From Candidatus Endomicrobium procryptotermitis (lineage in GTDB: Bacteria; Elusimicrobiota; Endomicrobiia; Endomicrobiales; Endomicrobiaceae), in assembly GCA_031279415.1 (NCBI GenBank), contig JAITIP010000036.1:1-64000 (forward strand): a stretch of 64,000 nt of DNA, written 5' to 3'. A program made the position numbers and the translations under genes. This document shows positions 1-8,541 of the stretch, one piece after another. The notes under the pieces were generated by a model, which worked only from the letters and a program-made list of their open reading frames with translations, was not told the DNA's origin and made no database searches. How positions within the stretch are numbered: the first letter of the stretch is position 1; every line of letters begins with the position of its first letter.

Positions 1-94
1 ATTTCATTATCTTTTCCCATCTTTGTGCTTCCTCTTCAATCTTTTATATCTTTACGACCAATTAAAACACGGTTTATAACATAAAATCTCTTTC

Positions 95-307
95 TTAAAT
101 CCTTATTTGATTTTTCAAATATGGTATTTTAAAAATAGAAAACTCGCTTTTGCAGTTATTGCAATGGCAAACTTTTGGTCGCGTTTGCTGATGATATACG
201 TCTCCGCATTTAGGGCAAACTATCCTATTTTTATATCTAATTTCGATAAAATAGTTAATAACGGATAATTCATTTGGAAACTTTTTGTTAAATTCTAAAT
301 AGCTCAT
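95..307 (-). pseudogene. Transposase N-terminal stub, IS1595-like zinc ribbon
   Basis: A 70-residue reading frame starts at ATG 305-307. It begins like IS1595-type transposases (a Phe-Pro-Asn segment, then an aromatic/Arg-Tyr run) and carries a zinc ribbon: C-P-K-C-G about 20 residues before C-H-C-N-N-C. The family continues with a DDE-type catalytic domain of more than 200 residues; here the frame stops right after the ribbon and the next 90 bases toward the window edge contain stops. It is therefore a dead fragment that cannot transpose. No terminal inverted repeats or target duplication can be seen. Assignment to IS1595 rather than another ribbon-bearing family is a pattern judgement. Confidence 0.55.
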
Positions 308-382
308 ATAGTATAGCCCATTTTTAGATCGGTTATACTATTGTTATTCTAAAAAATGAGAAGATGTCAAGTGATAATTCTA

Positions 383-1405
383 TTATTTTTTGATATTAAG
401 TGCTTTTAATAAATTGTTTATTATCCGATAGTGGTCGCTGAAAAATTTATTTTGAAACTCGTCCAATTCGGACAAAGGCAGCCATAACACATTGCCTGCA
501 TCATCTGAACTTTCAATTTTTGGTAAATTTTCTAAATTTAAATTGAAAACATGCGCATGAGTTATAAATCTGCCTCTCAAATCTCTGAACGGGTCATCAA
601 ATACTTTTGTCAAAGATATTGAATTTTTGAGCGTAGAAATATCAACGACAATTTGAGTTTCTTCTTTTAATTCTCTTACAGCACAATCTGCCAGAGATTC
701 ACGCTGTTCGAGAAAACCGCCTGGTAAAGCGTACAAATTTTTACCGGGGTTATTTTTTCTTTGTATCAAAAGAATATTTTTTTTACAAAGCACAAGAGCG
801 TCGGCTGTTACAAACACGGGCGCAAACGGCGATGCCGCCCACATTTTTTTGTAATCTTTAATATAAAAGAATTCTCCTTTTAAATTTTCATAAATATCTC
901 TATTGCTTATTATCCAGTCGTTCAGCCATAGACACACTTCATCTGGAGTGCCATCTAAATCGTTTCCACAAAATAATTTTTCTCTTATTTGTGTGGCTGA
1001 CAATCCTCTATCATATAAATGTGATATTTCAATAAATTCCCATTGTGGAAAATAATCCAAATAATAACCCGTTTCGTCTTTTTTATATCCGATGATGCCT
1101 ATTTTACTGTTTTGTACAGTATTGCCCTCAACTATTTTTTGTACTTCCGACAACCACCATGAAAATTCATAATTGCTGTTTTGCAGCGGGGCAAAACAAA
1201 TTCTGTTCGTATTTATTTGCCTAACGGATTTCAGCATTTCAATACGTTCATCTTCGGTCCATGGGTCATGTGTATTCCTGGCATTTTTTGCCGAGCCAAC
1301 TATAACTATGACTTTTTTAGCCGATTCCAGCGCCTTTTTTATGATCTTTATATGGGACAAAGTCAGCGGCTGAAATCTACCTATATAAACGATAGCATCT
1401 AACAT
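383..1405 (-). CDS. nadM: Bifunctional NMN adenylyltransferase / Nudix hydrolase
   Basis: This 340-residue protein joins two domains. Residues 1-170 are a nucleotidyltransferase of the archaeal-type NadM family: G9-R-F-Q-P, the S17-H18 of the HxGH-like site, and the C-terminal L-S-A-T-Q-I-R signature at 135-141. It should make NAD+ from NMN and ATP. Residues 195-340 are a Nudix domain with the box at 230-252 (G...E236...R244-E-L-K-E-E). The glycine usual near the end of the box is Gln251. Family knowledge (slr0787-type fusions) suggests the Nudix half hydrolyses ADP-ribose and related compounds. nadE lies upstream on the same strand, so this is an NAD-synthesis neighbourhood. No other start is needed: ATG 1403-1405. 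Confidence 0.9.
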   Translation of the reverse strand: MLDAIVYIGRFQPLTLSHIKIIKKALESAKKVIVIVGSAKNARNTHDPWTEDERIEMLKSVRQINTNRICFAPLQNSNYEFSWWLSEVQKIVEGNTVQNSKIGIIGYKKDETGYYLDYFPQWEFIEISHLYDRGLSATQIREKLFCGNDLDGTPDEVCLWLNDWIISNRDIYENLKGEFFYIKDYKKMWAASPFAPVFVTADALVLCKKNILLIQRKNNPGKNLYALPGGFLEQRESLADCAVRELKEETQIVVDISTLKNSISLTKVFDDPFRDLRGRFITHAHVFNLNLENLPKIESSDDAGNVLWLPLSELDEFQNKFFSDHYRIINNLLKALNIKK

Positions 1406-1500
1406 AAAAGCTCCTCAATTTTTAAAATTATACTTTATAATATATTTCAAATAACCTTCGCCTTTACACATTATTTTACCTGAATTATTACTTATTTTTA

Positions 1501-1539
1501 CCGCAGCTTTCCGCTGGCTTCTTATATGTCAAGCTGCGG
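1501..1539 (-). terminator. Hairpin upstream of nadM, possible terminator
   Basis: A 9-bp perfect inverted repeat (CCGCAGCTT at 1501-1509 and its complement at 1531-1539) lies between nadM and the small frame downstream of nadE. On the minus strand it is followed by an A/T-rich stretch but not a clean U-run, so terminator function is uncertain. Confidence 0.35.
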
Positions 1540-1553
1540 AAATTCGACATCGT

Positions 1554-1739
1554 TTACAAGGGATGCGGCTGTGCCAAAAACCACTGCTGCTTTATCTTTA
1601 ATTTAAAATAATCATGAAGTTTGAAAGGTTCGTTTAATTTTAAGGCATTTGAAAATATTGTTCTTTTGGTAAGAGGATTTATTATATCTTCTCCCGCTTT
1701 ATATGGAATCCCAACTGATTGTGTCAAACAGTTTTGCAC
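1554..1739 (-). other. Unrecognised 61-codon open frame after nadE
   Basis: This open stretch could start at a GTG at 1737-1739, 30 bases after the nadE stop, on the same strand. It has no convincing ribosome-binding site and resembles no family I recognise. It may be the tail of a decayed gene that once sat between nadE and nadM, or chance. The opposite strand is also open here (1621-1809), which weakens the case for either. Confidence 0.2.
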
Positions 1740-1769
1740 AGTACAAATCGAAATTTTTATAAAACTTTT

Positions 1770-3581
1770 TCAATTATTCTTTAAGATTTCTTCTTTGAGT
1801 TTTTTATAAAGTTTTGTGAATTCATATTTATATTGACTTTCTCTGTAATCCGCTCCGAATGCGGATTTTGATAAAACCAAAATGGGTGGCGCTTGAATGC
1901 GCTTAAAAACGTTCGTGTATAGTTTTCCAAAAAACCATTCTATATGTTCGATAAAATTTTTTGAATCATCCATTCCGTATTTGGCAAATAGTTCTTTTTC
2001 TTTCTTACTGATATAGAGCCGCAGTATTTTTTCTGGAGAAGAACTTTTATAAGTCATGACTTTTTCTATCAGCCAATCGTCAAGCCCCCATATCATAGGA
2101 TCAATTTGCCTTTCCTTGAGTTCAGCCGACGGAGCTATCTTATTTTCATCGAATTTCAGATTTTTGTTTGGAATTAATTCCTGTGGTATGATATTTCCGT
2201 AAGCCTTATTAATCATGCGCGACATTTCCCATATTTCAACTTTTGTTAAATCCGCCAAAGGACACCATGCGCCTGCCAAGTCACCGTAAAGCGTTCCATA
2301 GCCCAAAGCCAGCTCGATTTTATTTGTATTATTTATCAAAACGCCATTCCCGAGTTCTGAAGTTTTTGCAAGCAGTATCAGCGTTCTTATGCGCGCCTGA
2401 AGATTCTCTTCTGTAATAGTTTTATCGTAATTAAGAGCTTGTTTATATTCGGATAAAATGTCATTTATGGAAATTATTTCATACTTAATTCTGAGATTTT
2501 GAGCCAGTTTTTCTGCGGTGGTTTTTGTAATTTCTTTATTGAATTTCGAAGGCATATTATAACCGTGAATTCTGTCCTCTTTTATTGCCAGCCTGCACAG
2601 CGCGGCATTCAACGATGAATCTATTCCGCCGGACAAACCGAACACATATTGAGGTTTGTTTAATATTTCGTCCATAGATTTGTAAGCTTCCTGCAAAGCT
2701 AAAAATTTCTGTTCTATTGCGGACACAACGCGTTCAGCTTTAATAAAATCTTTAGATACAACATGAACGACGTTTCTTTCTTGGTTAAAATCGGTCAGCA
2801 GCAGTCCTTCTTCGTAAGGTTTTAAACTTTGTTGCGTAATGCAGCCATTTTTATCATAAATTCTTGAATCGCCGTCAAAAATAACTATAGATTTGCCATT
2901 ATTTTGCATCCCGACGCAATTGATATAATAGAATGGAACAAAATCTGTTCCAAGTTCTTGTTTTAGCTCTTTTATCCTATTATTTCTAGCGGTTGACTTG
3001 TTTACCGAGAAAGGCGAAGCAGAAATGTTTATAATCAGTTCCGCGCCTTTATCTATAAGTATTTTTGTTGGATTAATTTCGTAATCTTTATACCATAACT
3101 CTTCGCAGACTTCCAGTCCAACGGTTGAACCATTTTTAAGTTTATACGGTTTTAATATATTGACAACGTAAGCGTCGCTGTAAAAATATCTGGCATCATC
3201 GAACATTCTGTATGTAGGCAACAGATGTTTTGTATGAATACCGGCAACTTCTCCTTTATCAATCAAATAAGCCGCATTATATTTTCTTGTCCTTCCGTCA
3301 TGATTTAACAAATTATCTATTTTATAAATATTTCCGTAAACTATTGAAATGTCAAATTCCTTAGATAAAGCCCGTATTTTTTCATTATAATTCATCAGCT
3401 CGCTGCAAAAATTGTCGTCGTTCCAGCGATCGCTCATAAGATAGCCGGACAAGCACATTTCAGGAAATGCTACAAGATAAACCCCTTTTTCTTTTGCAAG
3501 CCGCAACGTATTCGCTATTTTTTGATAATTTTTTTCTATTTGTCCCAATTTAACATTGATTTGTGCCAATGCTATCTTCAT
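1770..3581 (-). CDS. nadE: Glutamine-dependent NAD+ synthase
   Basis: This 603-residue enzyme amidates nicotinate adenine dinucleotide to NAD+, using ammonia from glutamine. Residues 1-275 form a nitrilase-type glutaminase with the expected triad Glu41 (in F-P-E-M), Lys118 and Cys159 (in L-E-V-C-E-E). Residues 285-600 form the synthetase, with the ATP pyrophosphatase P-loop S-G-G-I-D-S-S at 317-323 and the conserved region around L-Y-G-D-L-A-G. Length is normal for the glutaminase-fused form. Its ATG overlaps the stop codon of an open fragment upstream (ATGA). Together with nadM downstream, this gives the last two steps of NAD synthesis. Function is confident. Confidence 0.95.
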   Translation of the reverse strand: MKIALAQINVKLGQIEKNYQKIANTLRLAKEKGVYLVAFPEMCLSGYLMSDRWNDDNFCSELMNYNEKIRALSKEFDISIVYGNIYKIDNLLNHDGRTRKYNAAYLIDKGEVAGIHTKHLLPTYRMFDDARYFYSDAYVVNILKPYKLKNGSTVGLEVCEELWYKDYEINPTKILIDKGAELIINISASPFSVNKSTARNNRIKELKQELGTDFVPFYYINCVGMQNNGKSIVIFDGDSRIYDKNGCITQQSLKPYEEGLLLTDFNQERNVVHVVSKDFIKAERVVSAIEQKFLALQEAYKSMDEILNKPQYVFGLSGGIDSSLNAALCRLAIKEDRIHGYNMPSKFNKEITKTTAEKLAQNLRIKYEIISINDILSEYKQALNYDKTITEENLQARIRTLILLAKTSELGNGVLINNTNKIELALGYGTLYGDLAGAWCPLADLTKVEIWEMSRMINKAYGNIIPQELIPNKNLKFDENKIAPSAELKERQIDPMIWGLDDWLIEKVMTYKSSSPEKILRLYISKKEKELFAKYGMDDSKNFIEHIEWFFGKLYTNVFKRIQAPPILVLSKSAFGADYRESQYKYEFTKLYKKLKEEILKNN

Positions 3582-3700
3582 GTTATGTTTATACCTTTCT
3601 TTTTAAATATCTTTATTATTTCGGCTTTTTTGTCGTTTTCAAGAAAAGCCAAAGAACTGGTAAACTCTTTATTGATTCCTTTTAGCAGAATATAATTAAT
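3578..3700 (-). pseudogene. C-terminal gene fragment upstream of nadE
   Basis: An open frame of 40 codons follows the flavodoxin stop directly, in the same frame, and ends in a TGA that overlaps the nadE start. It has no ATG, GTG or good TTG start with a ribosome site. It reads ...N-K-E-F-T-S-S-L-A-F-L-E-N-D-K-K-A-E-I-I-K-I-F-K. The four-base stop/start overlap is what a translationally coupled upstream gene would leave behind after its 5' part was deleted. Family not recognised. Confidence 0.3.
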
Positions 3701-4309
3701 TTATAATCCGTTAAGCCATACGGATATTTTATTGTCCACATCTTTATCGTATTTCTTAGATAAATTATTGAATTTTTGATATTGCAATATTATTGCATTT
3801 TTGGCTTTAGACGCGAAATCTTTCTCAAACTTTCCCGCATTGCTGCCTTGAGTTGAAAATGGAACTACTCTTTTGCCTTTAAAGTCTGTCTGTTCTAAAA
3901 AAGATAACACAGGGTAGCAAACGGTATAAGCCCACACCGGCGAACCTACAAAAATATAATCATAAGACTCAAAATCTGGCGGCGGTCCGTCTAATTCAGG
4001 CAGCTGTTTAGAACATTTTATTAAAGAAGTGTAAAAAATGGAAAATCGTGAAATTTTTTCTTTAAGCTTTATTTCATAAATATCGGCGCTTGTTTTAGCT
4101 TTTATTCTTTCTGCAATATCACGAGTATGTCCGCTTAGAGAATAATAAACAACCAAAACTTTTCCCAAATTTTTTGTTTGGGAGACTGCATTTTTGTATT
4201 GAGCCATTTCTTTTGCGTTTTTAAAATGTACCAAACACAAATGAAGAGCTGCAGATGACAAACTTCCTCCGATAATAAAAACTACAATGTAAAAAATATA
4301 GCGCGTCAT
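3701..4309 (-). CDS. Membrane-anchored flavodoxin-like protein
   Basis: This 202-residue protein has one N-terminal hydrophobic segment (about residues 4-24) followed by a flavodoxin fold. The strand V-L-V-V-Y-Y leads into the FMN phosphate loop S57-L-S-G-H-T-R63, and the second flavin loop region is near S-P-V-W-A-Y-T. It belongs to the larger flavodoxin-like group (NADPH-FMN/flavodoxin_4-type) rather than short-chain flavodoxins. The leader could be an uncleaved anchor or a signal peptide; no lipobox Cys is evident. A redox role is inferred from the fold only, and partner enzymes are not nearby. Confidence 0.75.
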   Translation of the reverse strand: MTRYIFYIVVFIIGGSLSSAALHLCLVHFKNAKEMAQYKNAVSQTKNLGKVLVVYYSLSGHTRDIAERIKAKTSADIYEIKLKEKISRFSIFYTSLIKCSKQLPELDGPPPDFESYDYIFVGSPVWAYTVCYPVLSFLEQTDFKGKRVVPFSTQGSNAGKFEKDFASKAKNAIILQYQKFNNLSKKYDKDVDNKISVWLNGL

Positions 4310-4622
4310 AAAATCTCCTTTTGCATCTAATCGGTCAAACGGCTAGATAAAGACTCGCTGTCGAACTGTTAAATTTCTAAATTGTTTTTCCTCAACGCTG
4401 GGCGCATTTGCAAGAAACTTTTAATGCCTTCAAAATATCTTTGGCTGCCGCTTCACTAGTTTCTATATATAATATAAAATTAAGAGTATTTAGAGAATGT
4501 CAGTGTATGGGATCAAAGGCAGGAACTGACCTCTCTTGAACATGCGTCTATGTATCCAAACTTCTGCACGTCGCTGTTAATTTGCTATAATCTTCAAACT
4601 TAAAAATAAATGAGGATTTTTA
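4310..4622. other. Intergenic region with a possible gene tail
   Basis: These 313 bases separate two divergent genes. On the minus strand, 4392-4470 is open and reads E-T-S-E-A-A-A-K-D-I-L-K-A-L-K before a TGA. It looks protein-like (helical, Lys/Ala-rich) but has no start, so it could be the tail of a lost gene. The rest should hold the promoter of the plus-strand gene; T-G-A-G-G at about 4611 is its ribosome site. Nothing else is seen. Confidence 0.3.
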
Positions 4623-7544
4623 ATGTTTTTCTATGCAGATTTGCATATACATTCAAAATATTCACGAGCAACAAGCAAAAGTTGTAATTTGGAAGAGATT
4701 GCCGCATGGGCTCAAAAGAAAGGGCTAAGCCTCATATCAACGGGTGATTTCACGCATCCCGCATGGTTTAACGAAATAAAAGAAAAGCTTGTTCCCGTTG
4801 GCGGCGGCGTTTTCAAACTGAGAGACGACATAGAACGACAAGTTCTAAAAAATAATCAAAGCGTGAGATTTTTGTTATCTGTTGAAATCTCAACCATATA
4901 TAAAAAAGATGAAAAAACAAGAAAAGTCCATCATGTAGTATTTGTTCCCGATTTTAAAACCGTAGAAAATGTAAGACAAAAACTTTCCGCAGTGGGAAAT
5001 ATAGTTTCAGACGGACGACCAATACTTGGGCTTGATTCTAGAAATCTCCTTGAAATAGTTCTTGAGTCCGGAGAAGGTTCGTATATAGTTCCAGCGCATA
5101 TATGGACTCCGTGGTTTTCTGTATTAGGCTCGCGGTCAGGTTTTGATTCCATAAAAGATTGTTATGGAGACCTTGCAGATTATATATTCGCCGTAGAAAC
5201 AGGATTGTCATCTGACCCGAAAATGAATTGGCGGGTTTCATTTCTCGATAAATACAGACTGGTATCCAATTCCGACGCTCATTCTCCTTCAAAACTTGCA
5301 CGCGAAGCCACGGTTTTTGATACTGATCCCAACTATTTCGCTGTAAGTAAAGCACTGCAAACCGGCAAAGGTTATGTCGGTACCGTAGAATTCTTTCCTG
5401 AAGAAGGAAAATACCATGAAGACGGGCATAGAAAATGTAATATTTGCCTGAGTCCTGAAGAAACGGTAAAACTTAAAAACATCTGTCCCGTATGCGGCAA
5501 ACCTCTGACCATAGGAGTTATGCATAGAGTTAATGAATTATCCGACCGCAAGGGTAAAGATTTGATAATTCCAAAAACCGCGGGAAAGGCGTTTAGCCTT
5601 GTGCCTTTAGAGGAAATTCTTTCAGAAATTATGCAAGCCGGGGTATCCAGCAAGTTGGTAAGTAATGCGTATGAAAACTTAATAAAAAAATTAGGCGCGG
5701 AATTGCCTATACTAAGAGATATTCCTATAGTGGAAATATCAAAACATCATTCTTCACTTCTCGGGGAAGCTATATCTAGGCTAAGAGAGGGCAAAGTTAT
5801 AAAACAAGCAGGCTTTGACGGCGAATACGGAATAATAAAGTTATTTGAGCAGGAAGAACTGGAAAGCGCTAATCTGATGTTTGATATGGCAATTCCTGTA
5901 AAGCCGATTAAAAAAGAGGAAAAAACTTTCCGTACGCATAAACAAGATATACCAAAACAGAATTATCAAAATCAAAATCATAATATCCATGCCATACCAA
6001 AAAATATAATTCTTTTGGATCTTGACGAGTATCAGCTATCCGTAGTAAAAAATTCCAGAAAACAGCTTTTAATAATTGCAGGTCCTGGCTCTGGAAAAAC
6101 TACTGTATTGACAAAACGCATAGCTTTTGCAATTTCAGAAAACAATATTTCTCCTAAAAACTGTCTTGCCATAACTTTTACACGCAGAGCAGCAAATGAA
6201 ATGCTTGAAAGATTTAGTTTAATGCTTCCCGAAAATTGCTCAAATATCAATATTCATACTTTTCATTCTTTGTGTTTTTCAATTTTAAAGGAAAATGCCG
6301 CAGAAGCAGGATTAAGCGCTGATTTCAAAGCGGCAAGTAAAGAAGAAATAAATTTGTCCAAATCAGATAATGTGCTTAGCTTTGACGATTTGATAATTTT
6401 GACGTTAAAACTTCTGGCTGATAATTTAGATATCGCTAAATCATACCAGAACCGTTTCAAGTATATTTCGGTGGACGAATATCAGGATATTGATGAAAAT
6501 CAGTATAAGTTAATCAGATTATTAGCTAATCAGGACGCAAACTTATGCGCAATAGGCGATCCCAATCAGGCAATCTACGGCTTCAGAGGAGGTGATTCAA
6601 AGTATTTCAACAACTTTACACAAGATTATCCTAACGCAGATATAATTAACTTAAAAAATAACTATCGCTCTACCGGGACTATCGTCAACGCTTCAAATCA
6701 AATAGTTAATTCATATGACATAACTGCAAAATACGATAAACCTCATGAAAAAATTACCATACACACAGCACCTACGGAAAAATCTGAAGCCGAATTTGTT
6801 GTAAGCTCTATAGAAAGTCTAATCGGCGGGCATAGTTTCTTTTCAATTGATACAGACAGATCTGCGGGAGAAGAAAGTAATTTTTCGTTCTCGGATTTTG
6901 CCGTATTATACCGCAGTTCTTCGCAGTTAGAACCTCTGCTTGAAGCGTTTAAAAGATCGGGCATGCCTTATGTAAAATTATCCGACGATTTGCTGTGTAA
7001 TAAAAAAGAGGTTATAAAACTGTTAAGCCTGCTGACAGATGTTGAACCTGTTATCGAACAGCTTAACAGGCTTAATAAAGAATTCTTAGAGCAAATAGAT
7101 GAAAATATTTTGCACTACTTTGTAAAACTTGCGCAAACTCATAGAATAAAAAAAGAATTTATCCATGAAGTGTCTATGCTGTCGGAAATAGATACTCTTG
7201 ATAAAAGAGCAGACAGAATTTCATTATTGACATTGCATTCTTCAAAAGGACTAGAATTCAAATGCGTTTTTATAGTCGGCCTTGAACAAGGCATTATTCC
7301 TTTTTACCGCGCTAAAAAAGAATACGAAATAGAAGAAGAAAAGCGTTTATTATATGTAGGTATGACAAGAGCTGAGAAAAGATTATTCTTGACGCGCTGC
7401 GTCAAAAGAAAATGGTTTGGAACCTATAAAAAATTACTTCCGTCGCCATTCTTAGAAAAAATAGAAAGCGATCTGTTAAAATTCAGCAGACTGGAAAAAG
7501 TCCTTCACGCAAAAAAACAATCCTGTCAGCTTGATTTATTTTAA
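4623..7544 (+). CDS. Endonuclease Q-like PHP nuclease fused to UvrD-type helicase
   Basis: This 973-residue fusion has three parts. Residues 1-240 are a PHP phosphoesterase domain (D6-L-H-I-H10-S-K-Y-S start, later S-N-S-D-A-H). Residues 265-295 are a zinc finger (C272-x2-C275, C288-x2-C291) followed by G-V-M-H-R-V-N-E-L, the arrangement of the EndoQ/TIGR00375 family. Residues 465-973 are a superfamily 1 helicase: Q motif, Walker A G487-P-G-S-G-K-T493, motif Ia T-F-T-R-R-A-A, Walker B D618-E-Y-Q-D, G-D-P-N-Q-A-I-Y, L-H-S-S-K-G-L-E-F and Y-V-G-M-T-R. EndoQ cuts 5' of deaminated bases and abasic sites. The helicase looks minimal: the 1B and 2B insert regions are clearly shorter than in UvrD/PcrA. 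The ribosome site GAGG precedes ATG 4623. Inferred role: opening and processing DNA at deaminated bases. Confidence 0.85.
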   Translation: MFFYADLHIHSKYSRATSKSCNLEEIAAWAQKKGLSLISTGDFTHPAWFNEIKEKLVPVGGGVFKLRDDIERQVLKNNQSVRFLLSVEISTIYKKDEKTRKVHHVVFVPDFKTVENVRQKLSAVGNIVSDGRPILGLDSRNLLEIVLESGEGSYIVPAHIWTPWFSVLGSRSGFDSIKDCYGDLADYIFAVETGLSSDPKMNWRVSFLDKYRLVSNSDAHSPSKLAREATVFDTDPNYFAVSKALQTGKGYVGTVEFFPEEGKYHEDGHRKCNICLSPEETVKLKNICPVCGKPLTIGVMHRVNELSDRKGKDLIIPKTAGKAFSLVPLEEILSEIMQAGVSSKLVSNAYENLIKKLGAELPILRDIPIVEISKHHSSLLGEAISRLREGKVIKQAGFDGEYGIIKLFEQEELESANLMFDMAIPVKPIKKEEKTFRTHKQDIPKQNYQNQNHNIHAIPKNIILLDLDEYQLSVVKNSRKQLLIIAGPGSGKTTVLTKRIAFAISENNISPKNCLAITFTRRAANEMLERFSLMLPENCSNINIHTFHSLCFSILKENAAEAGLSADFKAASKEEINLSKSDNVLSFDDLIILTLKLLADNLDIAKSYQNRFKYISVDEYQDIDENQYKLIRLLANQDANLCAIGDPNQAIYGFRGGDSKYFNNFTQDYPNADIINLKNNYRSTGTIVNASNQIVNSYDITAKYDKPHEKITIHTAPTEKSEAEFVVSSIESLIGGHSFFSIDTDRSAGEESNFSFSDFAVLYRSSSQLEPLLEAFKRSGMPYVKLSDDLLCNKKEVIKLLSLLTDVEPVIEQLNRLNKEFLEQIDENILHYFVKLAQTHRIKKEFIHEVSMLSEIDTLDKRADRISLLTLHSSKGLEFKCVFIVGLEQGIIPFYRAKKEYEIEEEKRLLYVGMTRAEKRLFLTRCVKRKWFGTYKKLLPSPFLEKIESDLLKFSRLEKVLHAKKQSCQLDLF

Positions 7545-7577
7545 GGTATGACGACTCGCGGTGAAAAGGAAAATGCA

Positions 7578-7820
7578 ATGGCAAATGACCTGCAAAAAAA
7601 TATTGATAAAATTCATACGACGGAAATGGGCAGAGAACGAATAAAACAAAACCTTGTCTTGAAAGCGGATATCAATGCCGTTGATTGGTGCAAACAAAAA
7701 ATCACTCAATCAAACGATATAGTCAGAACAGGTAAAAATTGGTATGTGAGTACAATTGACTGCGTAATAACAGTTAATGTTTATAGTTATACGATAATTA
7801 CGGCTCATAAGAGAAAATAA
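7578..7820 (+). CDS. DUF3781 family small protein
   Basis: This 80-residue protein is of unknown function. The conserved features I recognise from DUF3781 are M-G-x-E-R-I-K-x-N-L, a D-x-x-x-W-C-K-x-K-I segment, G-K-N-W-Y-V and a C-terminal I-T-V-N-x-x-S-Y-T-I-I-T-A-H-K. I choose ATG 7578 because AAAAGGA lies about 8 bases upstream. An in-frame ATG at 7548 would start only 4 bases after the helicase stop and lacks a site. It may be cotranscribed with the EndoQ-helicase gene. No catalytic residues can be proposed. Confidence 0.75.
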   Translation: MANDLQKNIDKIHTTEMGRERIKQNLVLKADINAVDWCKQKITQSNDIVRTGKNWYVSTIDCVITVNVYSYTIITAHKRK

Positions 7821-7932
7821 AATGCTGTACAGAAAGCGCTAAACATCCAAAACGCTATGCATAATTGAGACAAAATGTAATATTGAAAGAAAATATTAAC
7901 AATGATATAATTGTGTTTCTTAAATAAAAACT

Positions 7933-8020
7933 GGAGAGGTGGCCGAGCTGGTTTAAGGCGGCAGTCTCGAAAACTGCTATACGGGAAACCGTATCGGGGG
8001 TTCGAATCCCCCCTTCTCCG
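7933..8020 (+). tRNA. tRNA-Ser (anticodon CGA)
   Basis: An 88-nt class II tRNA. The acceptor GGAGAGG pairs with CTTCTCC (one G-T), and the discriminator is G8020. The anticodon loop C-T-CGA-A-A is closed by GCAGT/ACTGC. A long variable arm (TACGGGAAACCGTA) and the T-loop GGTTCGAATCC are present. CCA is not encoded. It reads UCG codons. Confidence 0.95.
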
Positions 8021-8180
8021 TTCTTGGCTTTTGTATGTCATCGTGGACTTGAAAACTACAATATTTTTTCTCATAACAGCCTTTTAAATGACTGTGTCTT
8101 ATTGCTAGAAACTGTGTTGTATATTTCTGAATTTGCAAAAAGCCTTCAGAACTCTGATTTTACGACTTTTTTAACTTTAT

Positions 8181-8309
8181 TTATTTTGCCTCTTCACTCA
8201 AATAATGTGTTATCGCTTTTATCATCAGCATAGTTTGAAGCTCAATGAATACTTTTTTCTTCTTATTTACAACCCGCTGAACATTATCATTGGCTTTTGT
8301 TTTTTTCAT
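8181..8309 (-). CDS. Possible small Lys-rich protein, 42 aa
   Basis: A short reading frame starts at ATG 8307-8309 with a good ribosome site (AAGGA, about 6 bases upstream). It reads M-K-K-T-K-A-N-D-N-V-Q and ends ...I-K-A-I-T-H-Y-L-S-E-E-A-K. It is strongly basic at the start and amphipathic at the end. I recognise no family. The stretch downstream (8021-8180) holds only broken frames, so this could also be the surviving 5' end of a longer decayed gene. It is reported mainly because the ribosome site is strong. Confidence 0.35.
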   Translation of the reverse strand: MKKTKANDNVQRVVNKKKKVFIELQTMLMIKAITHYLSEEAK

Positions 8310-8541
8310 GTTTTTTCCTTTTTGAATTTTTTATTATATCATTTATAAATTTAAGAAAATTAAGTAAAGAGCCGAGCAGCTTGAATTTGACAGACTATTA
8401 GAATTATTGTTTAATTGTATATCTAAATATTAAACGATTAACAGCCGGAACAAAGGCATGGAACTCTAATAATTCATTGTAGTTTTTATATATGAGTTTT
8501 CCGAACTTAGTTCACTTTGCTGGGATACGGACATAAATAAA
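8310..8541. promoter_or_regulatory. glmU upstream region with candidate sigma-70 promoter
   Basis: TTGACA at 8387-8392 and TTTAAT at 8410-8415 are separated by 17 bases and point toward glmU, giving a leader of about 120 nt. The rest of the region is AT-rich and holds no gene I can support. Confidence 0.4.

Noticed and set aside
8024-8233. 69-codon plus-strand frame after tRNA-Ser(CGA)
   Set aside because: It has no ribosome site, starts at the tRNA border and is antisense to the better-supported 42-aa minus-strand frame.
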